33,010 nt of DNA from Candidatus Nanoarchaeia archaeon (GTDB lineage: Archaea > Nanobdellota > Nanobdellia > JAQUSD01). The notes below the pieces were generated by a model. The model saw only the letters and a program-made list of their open reading frames with translations, had not been told where the DNA came from and searched no databases. Shown here one piece after another: positions 1 through 6,774 of the stretch; position 1 is the first letter of the stretch, and each line of letters starts with the position of its first letter. The stretch covers positions 1-33,010 of the forward strand of contig JAQUSD010000006.1 in NCBI GenBank assembly GCA_028715295.1, read 5' to 3'. The translations under genes and the position numbers were made by a program.

Positions 1-154
1 ACCCTATTTTTTTAGCATCAAGCATGCTGTATTTTCTTACAGTTTTTTTTATTCGTTTAAGAGTGAGGTGTTTAAAACATCTTGAGCAGAACCATATCTG
101 GGTGTAGGGTATTAAAATTTCCGCTTCTCTTGTGCATGTTAAACACTGTTTCAT
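1..154 (-). CDS. tRNA thiolase N-terminus, TtuA/Ncs6 family (partial)
   Basis: The window edge cuts this gene; only its first 51 codons are present. The peptide starts MKQCLTC and continues with a second pair of cysteines (FCSRCF) followed by a basic helix (LKRIKKTVRKYSML). That is the arrangement of the N-terminal zinc-binding module of the TtuA/Ncs6/CTU1 group of PP-loop ATPases, which thiolate tRNA uridines (U54 or wobble U34). The PP-loop signature SGGKDS would lie beyond the edge, so the substrate class cannot be decided. The ATG at 152-154 is divergent from the membrane-protein gene at 190, with only 35 bp between starts, so the two promoters overlap. The family call rests on the CxxC...CxxC pattern and the helix after it. 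Confidence 0.7.
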   Translation of the reverse strand, partial: MKQCLTCTREAEILIPYTQIWFCSRCFKHLTLKRIKKTVRKYSMLDAKKIG

Positions 155-159
155 AAATC

Positions 160-167
160 TTTATAAG
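160..167 (+). promoter_or_regulatory. TATA box of leaderless gene at 190
   Basis: TTTATAAG is centred about 26.5 nt before the ATG at 190. This predicts that transcription starts at or next to the start codon, and no ribosome binding site is visible. The box lies directly next to the divergent thiolase start codon (154). Confidence 0.6.
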
Positions 168-189
168 AACTCAGTGCAATAAATCTCTT

Positions 190-1212
190 ATGGCTAGCCC
201 ACTTGATGCAATTGGAAGTATGGATGTATCAAACGCAATTGGACTTCCAAGTATTGATTTTAACGCTATTATGGATTCTGTATTTCCAGGACTTTCCGAG
301 TTTTTGAGAATACTTTTTGTTGTCATATTCATGTTTTTCTGCATTTATTTAGGAAGCAGGGTTATGAAAGGTTATAAGGGACATCTTAATATTATCTTAA
401 GGATTCTTGGTATTGTTGGTTTTGGAGTTTTATGCATTGCATTGGGCGTTTCACTTGGGTATGGAATTGCAGAAATGGTTGGACTTGATTTAACCAATCC
501 TTTTGTTGCATCCATATTTGAATATCTTGGTGCCGGTGTAGTATGCGCGGTTTTTTTCATAGTACTACGCATAATGTTTGAGGGCCCGAAATACCTTTCA
601 GCAAAAGACTTGGGACAGATTCAAATAGCAATCAATGAACTTAAGGACGAATTGTATGAAATCAAGTCAGCTCTTAGAAAGCAAGGCATAAAGTTCAAGG
701 AAAAACTTGAAAAAGAAAAAAGAAAAAACTTCAAAGAAGAACTCGTGTGTTTTTTTTCAGGATTTATTTCTTTCAGAAAGATTTTTGGTTTGGTTTTAAT
801 CGTTCTTTTTGTAGTTGTGCTTGTAACAGCCCCACCAGCAAATCTTGTAAATCAGAGGCTTGCAGAAATATTTTCTTTTACAGGAATTGGACAGAGCTCT
901 CCTCCACTTAATGTTACAGAGGGAACCTGCCTTAGTCCTGAACAAATCACCTATCTTTTTAATAGAGGAACCGTGCCTGAATCTGTTCCAAACGCATTGG
1001 AATTTCTTGTATCAACATACCCTCTCACACATGAATATGAAATTGCAGAAGATATATACATGACATCCACATTAGGAAGGTTTACCTCTGGAAAAGACTT
1101 ATACTATCTTGTTTATGCTGACTGTGGGTTAAGAACAGACTGCACATCGTATAACTGCGTCTTTTTAGGAGAAGATACGCTCTGTGGATGCTATGAACTT
1201 CCACCTGAGTAA
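190..1212 (+). CDS. Four-helix membrane protein with cysteine-containing C-terminal domain
   Basis: Unknown 340-residue membrane protein. Hydrophobic segments lie near residues 38-56, 68-95, 106-128 and 196-214. Between the third and fourth is a charged, coiled-coil-like stretch (about 140-185, rich in K and E), likely cytoplasmic. After the last helix is a roughly 125-residue hydrophilic domain, probably outside the cell, with six cysteines (C247 and five clustered between about 310 and 332), suggesting disulfides. A short NVT sequon follows the last helix. No catalytic motif was recognised. The gene is monocistronic in appearance and has its own leaderless-type promoter. A sensor or surface-anchoring role would be only a guess. 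Confidence 0.8.
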   Translation: MASPLDAIGSMDVSNAIGLPSIDFNAIMDSVFPGLSEFLRILFVVIFMFFCIYLGSRVMKGYKGHLNIILRILGIVGFGVLCIALGVSLGYGIAEMVGLDLTNPFVASIFEYLGAGVVCAVFFIVLRIMFEGPKYLSAKDLGQIQIAINELKDELYEIKSALRKQGIKFKEKLEKEKRKNFKEELVCFFSGFISFRKIFGLVLIVLFVVVLVTAPPANLVNQRLAEIFSFTGIGQSSPPLNVTEGTCLSPEQITYLFNRGTVPESVPNALEFLVSTYPLTHEYEIAEDIYMTSTLGRFTSGKDLYYLVYADCGLRTDCTSYNCVFLGEDTLCGCYELPPE

Positions 1213-1245
1213 TCTTTTTATGTTAAGGGGGTTTGTATTAATATT

Positions 1246-2322
1246 ATGAATGTTGATGAGCGTTTTAATCTTGTAAAAAGTGTTGGCGAGGAGATAATTA
1301 CAGAATCAGAGCTTAAAGAGCTTATTTCAAAAAACAAGAAATTCACTGCATATGACGGTTTTGAACCGAGCGGTGTTCTTCATATTGCGCAGGGTTTGAT
1401 GAGGGCAATCAATGTTAATAAATTCACAAAAGCAGGTGCAAAATTCAAGCTTCTTGTTGCAGACTGGCATGCAGCAGCAAACAACAAGTATAACGGCGAT
1501 CTTGATGTTATTAAAAAAGTTGGAGATTATTTTGTTGAGGTTTGGAAAGCTTCAGGCATGGATTTGGACAATGTTGAGTTTGTTTATGTTTCTGATTTGG
1601 TTAAAAATCCTGAATACTGGAAACTTGTTTTGAAGATAAGTATGAATTCAACACTGAACAGGATGATAAGATGCTGTCAGATTATGGGCAGGTGCGAGTC
1701 TGAGGCATTAAAAGCATCTCAGATTCTTTATCCATGCATGCAGTGTGCTGATATCTTCCATCTCGGAGTTGATGTCTGCCAGTTAGGCATGGATCAAAGA
1801 AAAGTTAATGTTCTTGCAAGAGAACTTGCAGAGAGTCTTGGATATAAAAAGCCTGTTGCTGTTCATACACACATGCTTGCAGGACTTGGAAAACCTCCTG
1901 GTGAAGAGCTTAAGGGTGTTGAAAGAGCAATTGCTATGAAAATGAGCAAATCAAAACCTGAAACAGCAATATTTATGCTTGATTCTGAAAAAGAAGTTAA
2001 TGAAAAAATATCAAAAGCCTATTGCCCTGAAAAAGAAATTAAGGAAAACCCAGTTATAGAATACTGCAAGTATATTATCTTTGAAAAATATCCTGAATTA
2101 AAAATAGAACGTCCTCAGAAGTTTGGAGGAGATGTTGTTTTTAGTTCCTATGAAGAGCTTGCAAAGGAGTATTCTAAAGGAAAAATACATCCTCTTGATT
2201 TGAAAAAGTCAGTATCATTTTATATAAATGAGATGATGAGTCCTGTAAGAAAGCATTTTGAAAAAAATAAAAAAGCAAAGGAACTTTATGAATTTGTTCA
2301 GAGTCAGAAAATAACACGATGA
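1246..2322 (+). CDS. tyrS: Tyrosyl-tRNA synthetase, archaeal type
   Basis: Class I aminoacyl-tRNA synthetase charging tRNA-Tyr, 358 residues, the usual length of the short archaeal/eukaryotic form that lacks the bacterial S4-like tail. The substrate-pocket motif YDGFEPSG is followed by the HIGH-like HIAQG at residues 46-50; KMSKS is complete at 232-236. The tyrosine/ATP site motif GMDQRK and the Y-x-x-MQ-x-xD-like segment (YPCMQCAD) are present. It starts about 27 nt after a weak T-rich TATA-like element (around 1214-1224) and has no clear ribosome binding site, consistent with a leaderless message. Its stop overlaps the rtcA start by ATGA, so the two are translationally coupled. Confidence 0.95.
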   Translation: MNVDERFNLVKSVGEEIITESELKELISKNKKFTAYDGFEPSGVLHIAQGLMRAINVNKFTKAGAKFKLLVADWHAAANNKYNGDLDVIKKVGDYFVEVWKASGMDLDNVEFVYVSDLVKNPEYWKLVLKISMNSTLNRMIRCCQIMGRCESEALKASQILYPCMQCADIFHLGVDVCQLGMDQRKVNVLARELAESLGYKKPVAVHTHMLAGLGKPPGEELKGVERAIAMKMSKSKPETAIFMLDSEKEVNEKISKAYCPEKEIKENPVIEYCKYIIFEKYPELKIERPQKFGGDVVFSSYEELAKEYSKGKIHPLDLKKSVSFYINEMMSPVRKHFEKNKKAKELYEFVQSQKITR

Positions 2323-3335
2323 AAGACATAATTGAAATAGATGGTTCTAAGTATGAAGGCGGAGGGCAGGTTTTAAGAACAGCCATTGCTATGTCAATTG
2401 CCACCCAGAAACCATTTTATATTAAAAACATAAGAGCAAAAAGAAAAAAACCAGGATTAATGCCACAGCACAGAAAATCAGTGCTTTCAGCAGCCAAGCT
2501 CTGCGGAGCAAGCTACAGAAGGGCTGACTTAGGTTCAAAAAGACTTTTCTTTTATCCAAGCGATAAGTTCAGGAACAAGCTTGAAATTGAGATAGGAACA
2601 GCGGGCTCAGCAACACTTCTTCTTCAGTCTTTACTTCTTCCTGCTTTTTTTGCACCCAAGACAGTTGAAATAGATGTGGTTGGAGGCACTGATGTGGGGT
2701 GGAGCATACCTTACGATTTTCTTGAAAAAGTGATAATTCCTAAAATAAAACTTTTCAATCTTGATATTGCTATTTCAATGATAAAGAGAGGGTATTACCC
2801 AAAAGGAAAAGGACAGATTAATGTGATAACTGAGCCTCTTGATGATACAACACCTATTGAACTTGTGAATCCTGGAAAACTGAAAAGTATTGAGGGCGTA
2901 TCACATGCAGATTCAAAGCTCCAGTCAAAAAAAGTTGCTGAAGAACAGGCAAAAACAGCAGAAAAAATATTGAAAGCAGAATTAAAATGTCCTGTTAATA
3001 TAAAAACCAGATATTACACAACCCCATCAATAGCATCCGGCATAACGCTCTGGGCAAATATGGAAAAAACAACGATTGGCGCAGACTGTCTTGCTGATCT
3101 GGGAAAAGAGCCTAAAAGGACAGGGGAAAAAGCAGCAAGAGATTTGATAAATGAGATTAATTCAGGGGCTCCAGTTGATAAATATACTGCAGACAATTTG
3201 ATCCCCTTCATTGCTTTGTTCGGAGGGAGAATTAAAGTTTCAAAAATAACTGAACACACAATGACTAATATGTGGGTTTGCGAGCATTTTACAGATGTTA
3301 AATTTAAGGTTGAAGGCAACATAATCTCTGTTTGA
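2319..3335 (+). CDS. rtcA: RNA 3'-terminal phosphate cyclase
   Basis: Converts RNA 3'-phosphate ends to 2',3'-cyclic phosphate using ATP through a covalent enzyme-AMP intermediate. The N-terminal signature EGGGQVLRTA follows IDGS, as in RtcA; the next segments (RAKRKKPGLMPQH, GSATLLLQSLLLP) are typical substrate- and nucleotide-site segments. The nucleophilic histidine is in EHTMTNMWV at about residue 313, matching the family's H-x-x-TN motif. The 338-residue length is normal. The start ATG overlaps the tyrS stop (ATGA), giving a tyrS-rtcA operon. In archaea this family fits RNA end repair or tRNA processing. No missing residues were seen. Confidence 0.95.
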   Translation: MKDIIEIDGSKYEGGGQVLRTAIAMSIATQKPFYIKNIRAKRKKPGLMPQHRKSVLSAAKLCGASYRRADLGSKRLFFYPSDKFRNKLEIEIGTAGSATLLLQSLLLPAFFAPKTVEIDVVGGTDVGWSIPYDFLEKVIIPKIKLFNLDIAISMIKRGYYPKGKGQINVITEPLDDTTPIELVNPGKLKSIEGVSHADSKLQSKKVAEEQAKTAEKILKAELKCPVNIKTRYYTTPSIASGITLWANMEKTTIGADCLADLGKEPKRTGEKAARDLINEINSGAPVDKYTADNLIPFIALFGGRIKVSKITEHTMTNMWVCEHFTDVKFKVEGNIISV

Positions 3336-3340
3336 CAAAG

Positions 3341-3347
3341 TTTTAAA
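3341..3347 (+). promoter_or_regulatory. TATA-like box that favours the 3372 start
   Basis: TTTTAAA is centred about 28 nt before the ATG at 3372 but only about 13 nt before the upstream in-frame ATG at 3357. Given the leaderless spacing elsewhere in the window, 3372 is the better start for the DHH gene. Confidence 0.5.
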
Positions 3348-3371
3348 TTGTAATCTATGTTTACATTTGCT

Positions 3372-4445
3372 ATGAAAAAGGATAAATTTGAGGAATTCAA
3401 AAAATTTATTGAAAAACTTGAAGGAAAGATTTTTCTTATTTATCACTTTGATGTTGACGGCTTCTGCTCAGCAGTTCTTTTTCAACATGCTCTCAGAGAA
3501 AAATGTAAGTTTGTGTTTGTTCCAAGCCCGCCAGCACTTCCATCTTTTGCTAGCGAACTAAGAAAAGACATTGAACTTGAAAATCCAGAAGCAATTGTTT
3601 TTGTTGACTTGCAGGTTGACCCAAAATCAGACTCATACAGCGGGATAAAACTTAAAACCTTGGTTATGGACCATCATAAACCCCCAAAAGATTTTGACTC
3701 AAAAAACTTTCTTCATATAAACACGCATTTTTTCTCAAAAAAATATTATCCTGCAAGCAAGCTGGTTTATGATTATTTTACAAAAGCAGGATATGATTTG
3801 TCAAAATATAAATGGGTTTCCGGAGTTGGTGTTATTGCTGACAAAGGGGGAGAGGAATGGAAAGATTTTCTTGATAAAATATACGCTGAAAAACCTGAAC
3901 TTAAAACAGGGGACATTTACGGATTTGACTGCCCTTTAGGGGATATAGGCAAGAGGCTAAGCTCAGCAATACTTTACTATGGAAGAACGAGAGCTAATTC
4001 AGTAATGGACATTATGCTTGATGCTGAAAATCCTGAAGAGCTTCTTAATTCAAAAGATTTAGATGAACTTAATGAAAAAATGCAGGCAAAAATAAGACAA
4101 TCAATAGAAAGCTTTGAAGACGACAGCGAATCACATGGAATACTGAGTTTTTGTGAAGTAAAGAACAAAAGACTGAAATCAATAACAGCAACAATATTAT
4201 CCATGAAAGAGCCGAACAGGATTTTTATCCTTTACTCTTCAAGTGGGGGTTATGTTTTCTTTTCAATGAGGCATTCTTCAGGAAGAATAGATTTAAGTGA
4301 TATGCTTAAAAAAATCCTGAAAAAAATACCTGGTTCAAGAGGCGGAGGACATCCTGGAGCAACAGGCGGAATTTTCAAAAAGAAGCATTTTGAAAAGTTT
4401 AAAAATGAGTTAATCTCTTATGTTAATAAGTATGAAGGTGAATAA
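3372..4445 (+). CDS. DHH/DHHA1-family phosphoesterase (RecJ/nanoRNase-like)
   Basis: Metal-dependent phosphoesterase of 357 residues (362 if the ATG at 3357 is used). DHH motif I is YHFDVDG (D27, D29), motif II is VFVDLQ, motif III is MDHHKP (D100, H101, H102) and motif IV resembles GVGVIADKG. The C-terminal DHHA1 domain ends with the substrate-binding GGGH (324-327) followed by PGATGG. These residues predict an active Mn2+-dependent nuclease or oligonucleotide phosphodiesterase. Archaeal members include RecJ-like exonucleases and nanoRNase-like enzymes; the sequence does not separate these. It is followed without a gap by the truncated dph2, which has its own AGGTGA site at 4436-4441. Confidence 0.88.
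   Translation: MKKDKFEEFKKFIEKLEGKIFLIYHFDVDGFCSAVLFQHALREKCKFVFVPSPPALPSFASELRKDIELENPEAIVFVDLQVDPKSDSYSGIKLKTLVMDHHKPPKDFDSKNFLHINTHFFSKKYYPASKLVYDYFTKAGYDLSKYKWVSGVGVIADKGGEEWKDFLDKIYAEKPELKTGDIYGFDCPLGDIGKRLSSAILYYGRTRANSVMDIMLDAENPEELLNSKDLDELNEKMQAKIRQSIESFEDDSESHGILSFCEVKNKRLKSITATILSMKEPNRIFILYSSSGGYVFFSMRHSSGRIDLSDMLKKILKKIPGSRGGGHPGATGGIFKKKHFEKFKNELISYVNKYEGE
4436..4441 (+). promoter_or_regulatory. Ribosome binding site of the dph2 remnant
   Basis: AGGTGA lies 4 nt before the ATG at 4446, inside the end of the DHH gene. It shows that the start region of the truncated dph2 is still intact. Confidence 0.55.
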
Positions 4446-4688
4446 ATGGAATACGACTTTGAAACCAATAAGGTAATTAAAAAAATAAAGGACTCAAAAG
4501 CAAAAAAAGTACTTCTTCAGTTTCCTGAAGGACTTAAAATTAATGCTGTGAAAATAGCTGGAGAAATTGAAAAAGCAACAGGGGCAGTGATAATGATATG
4601 GGCAGGAAGCTGTTTTGGAGCATGTGATATACCTGCTGTGAAGTGTGATTTAATGGTTCAGTACGGACATTCAAAGTTTGTGAAATAA
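4446..4688 (+). pseudogene. dph2: dph2 (diphthamide synthase subunit), truncated after ~80 codons
   Basis: The 80 residues match the start of archaeal Dph2, the radical-SAM-like enzyme that begins diphthamide synthesis on elongation factor 2: the opening helix, then KKVLLQFPEGL, then GACDIP with the first Fe-S cysteine, then CDLMVQYGHS. Archaeal Dph2 is normally well over 300 residues and needs two further cysteines; both are missing because the frame stops directly after GHSKFVK. The last 18 bp overlap the 3' end of the convergent adenine deaminase gene, so nothing of the missing part remains downstream. The intact ribosome binding site suggests recent loss or rearrangement. A working mini-protein is possible but could not bind the full cluster. 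Confidence 0.75.
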
Positions 4689-6290
4689 TTCAGTAAACTT
4701 GAAGTTCTTTGAATCAAACAAGCCTCTGTCGCTTATTTTAAGATTTGGTATTACAAGGAGACAGAGGAAGCTGAGCTGCATAAAAGGACGGCTTAACGTA
4801 CAACCTGATTTTTTAACCAGGAAATTTATCTGTTTTATTTTTTTGCTTAATGTTTTTATGTCCGAATTAGTCATAAGTCCGGCAATTTCAAGAGGAACAG
4901 AAAAAACTTTTTTTCCTTTTGCAAAAGCAAGTCCTCCATTTTTCATAACTTTTTTAACAGCCTTTATGATGTCACAAGCATTATTGCCAACAGCAACAAT
5001 GTTGTGGCTGTCATGGCTTATGCTTGATGCAACAGCACCGTTAACATAGAAATTTTTAACAAGTGCAAGAGAAGGCTTTGATTTTTTATACCTGTTGACT
5101 ACTGCAATAAAACATATTTTGTTTTTTCTGTCAGCAATAACCTCATTGTTTTTAACGCGAACTTCCCCAAAAGATTCCTTTGTTATTATCTGGTTTGGTA
5201 TAACTTCAATAAGCCTGACTTTCGCTTTTTCTCCATAGCTTTTTATTATAAAATCCTTTCTGCTTAAGTTATTGGTTTTTATACAGAGCGGAAATTTTTC
5301 TTTTTTTGTTTTAATGAGACATCTTCCCTGTTCAGCTGATTTTTTTCCATTTATATAAACTTCAATAACTTTGAAATCCTTTAAATTGTTGACAACAACA
5401 AAATCAGCCCTTTTACCGGTTTGTATTATCCCTGTGTCAATTCCATAGTGTTTTGCAGGATTTATTGTACAGCATTTAACTGCTTTTAGAGGACTTAAAC
5501 CTAATTTTACAGCCTCTCTTAAATGAGAATCCATGTGTCCTTTTATTAAATCCTCTGCACTTCTGTCATCACTTACAAAAAAACAATCATCAGAATACTT
5601 ATCAGCCAGTTTTATGAGTTCAGGCATGTTTTTTTCAGAAGAACCGTTCCTTATCATAAGCTTCACGCCAGTTTTTATTTTTTCCAAACCTTCTTTGTAT
5701 GAAACTGATTCATGTTCTGTTGTTATGCCTGCTGAAACATATTTTTTTAGGTTATTTCCTGAAACCATGGGTGCGTGTCCGTCTATTTTCTTTTTGTATT
5801 TCTTTGCTGATTTTATTTTATCCATAATCCCCTTTTCCCTGTTTATCACAGCAGGATAATTCATGACTTCTCCAAGAGCAATTATTTTTTTCTTTTTCAT
5901 TAAGTTTTCAATTTTTTTAGAATCAATCATGCTTCCTGATGTTTCAAAAGAAGTTGCAGGAACACAGCTAGGGGCAGTGTAATAAATTTTAATCCCCGTG
6001 GGGGTGTTTTTTATCATATATTCAATTCCCTTAATGCCTGACACATTTGCAATTTCATGAGGGTCTGATACTGTTGCAACAGTTCCATGAGGGAGAACTG
6101 CTTTTGAAAACCCCGCAGGCGTTAGCATAGTGCTTTCTATGTGTATGTGGCTGTCAATTAAACCAGGAAGAATCCAGTTTCTGTATTTTTTATCACTCCT
6201 TTTTATTGATGTTATATTTTTAGAATATGTTATCTCTGCAGGGTAGATTTCATTTTTCAGAACATCAACAAGATTTCCGCATATTTTCAC
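4671..6290 (-). CDS. ade: Adenine deaminase
   Basis: Amidohydrolase converting adenine to hypoxanthine and ammonia in purine salvage, full length at 539 residues. Metal-site and family motifs are all present in order: DSHIHIES (H48, H50), SDPHEIANV (from about residue 75), ALGEVMNYP, DGHAP, TTEHES, FVSDDRSAEDL, and near the C-terminus SISHDSHNIVAVG. The ending DRGLFD followed by FKFTEL is also typical. The start is GTG at 6288-6290, placed 26 nt after a reverse-strand TATA box (6311-6320). The gene is convergent with the truncated dph2 and overlaps it by 18 bp, which suggests it arrived by a rearrangement that removed the rest of dph2. Confidence 0.95.
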   Translation of the reverse strand: MKICGNLVDVLKNEIYPAEITYSKNITSIKRSDKKYRNWILPGLIDSHIHIESTMLTPAGFSKAVLPHGTVATVSDPHEIANVSGIKGIEYMIKNTPTGIKIYYTAPSCVPATSFETSGSMIDSKKIENLMKKKKIIALGEVMNYPAVINREKGIMDKIKSAKKYKKKIDGHAPMVSGNNLKKYVSAGITTEHESVSYKEGLEKIKTGVKLMIRNGSSEKNMPELIKLADKYSDDCFFVSDDRSAEDLIKGHMDSHLREAVKLGLSPLKAVKCCTINPAKHYGIDTGIIQTGKRADFVVVNNLKDFKVIEVYINGKKSAEQGRCLIKTKKEKFPLCIKTNNLSRKDFIIKSYGEKAKVRLIEVIPNQIITKESFGEVRVKNNEVIADRKNKICFIAVVNRYKKSKPSLALVKNFYVNGAVASSISHDSHNIVAVGNNACDIIKAVKKVMKNGGLAFAKGKKVFSVPLEIAGLMTNSDIKTLSKKIKQINFLVKKSGCTLSRPFMQLSFLCLLVIPNLKISDRGLFDSKNFKFTELFHKL

Positions 6291-6310
6291 ATAAATTATT
6301 ACACCTAGAA

Positions 6311-6320
6311 CTTATAAAAA
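6311..6320 (-). promoter_or_regulatory. TATA box of ade (supports GTG start)
   Basis: On the minus strand this reads TTTTTATAAG, centred about 25 nt before the GTG at 6290. No ribosome binding site is present, so the GTG probably sits at the transcript 5' end. Confidence 0.55.
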
Positions 6321-6336
6321 ACTTGACAAAGATAGA

Positions 6337-6344
6337 TTTATAAG
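6337..6344 (+). promoter_or_regulatory. TATA box of the gene at 6367
   Basis: TTTATAAG is centred 26.5 nt before the ATG at 6367. It is back to back with the ade promoter, so the 76-bp intergenic region holds two divergent leaderless-type promoters. Confidence 0.6.
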
Positions 6345-6366
6345 TTTTAATTTGATTTTTTAAATT

Positions 6367-6738
6367 ATGAATTCTGAAAAACTTGCTGAGAAACTTTTAA
6401 TGGGAAAGTTAGGAAGTAAAGTCAGAAAACCTGTTTTAAATGTTATAACTGAACCAGTGACGCTTGATGATATCATGGATAGATTAGGTGTATCTGAGGA
6501 AAAAATAAGAAATTCTCAATTTACTGAAAACTGGACAGATTATAGTTTTGAACTTTTAAGACGTAATTTACGCAGTTTCCTCATGATTATGGCTTCTGAT
6601 GGGGCAATTGGGTGGGATGTTGTAGGTATTAAGAGTCCAAGTTATAATACTAAAGATAAATATGGAAGAATTACTGGAACTGGAAATTACACCACTTATA
6701 ATATTTTACCCGATACAAAATATTTTCCTAAAAAATAA
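6367..6738 (+). CDS. Hypothetical protein, 123 aa
   Basis: Not recognised. It is soluble, without a signal peptide, membrane segment or cysteine. Residues 15-80 look helical, with a possible helix-turn-helix-like piece around DDIMDRLGVSEEKI (about 34-47), but a DNA-binding role is not supported further. The C-terminal third (KSPSYNTKDKYGRITGTGNY) is polar and probably strand or loop. It has its own TATA box and stands first in the accessory region containing the large HExxH protein, separated from it by only 36 bp and a second TATA-like element (6741-6748). It could therefore be either an independent gene or part of that cluster. Confidence 0.65.
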   Translation: MNSEKLAEKLLMGKLGSKVRKPVLNVITEPVTLDDIMDRLGVSEEKIRNSQFTENWTDYSFELLRRNLRSFLMIMASDGAIGWDVVGIKSPSYNTKDKYGRITGTGNYTTYNILPDTKYFPKK

Positions 6739-6774
6739 TATTTATATTCTTTTACTTGTTAATGATTAAATGTT

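Noticed and set aside
372-572. Minus-strand 66-codon open frame within the first membrane protein gene
   Set aside because: No start signals or recognisable protein features; it is the antisense of hydrophobic codons.
4686-4900. Continuation of dph2 in another frame after 4688 (simple frameshift)
   Set aside because: The downstream DNA encodes the conserved C-terminus of adenine deaminase on the other strand, and plus-strand frames there show no Dph2-like cysteines.
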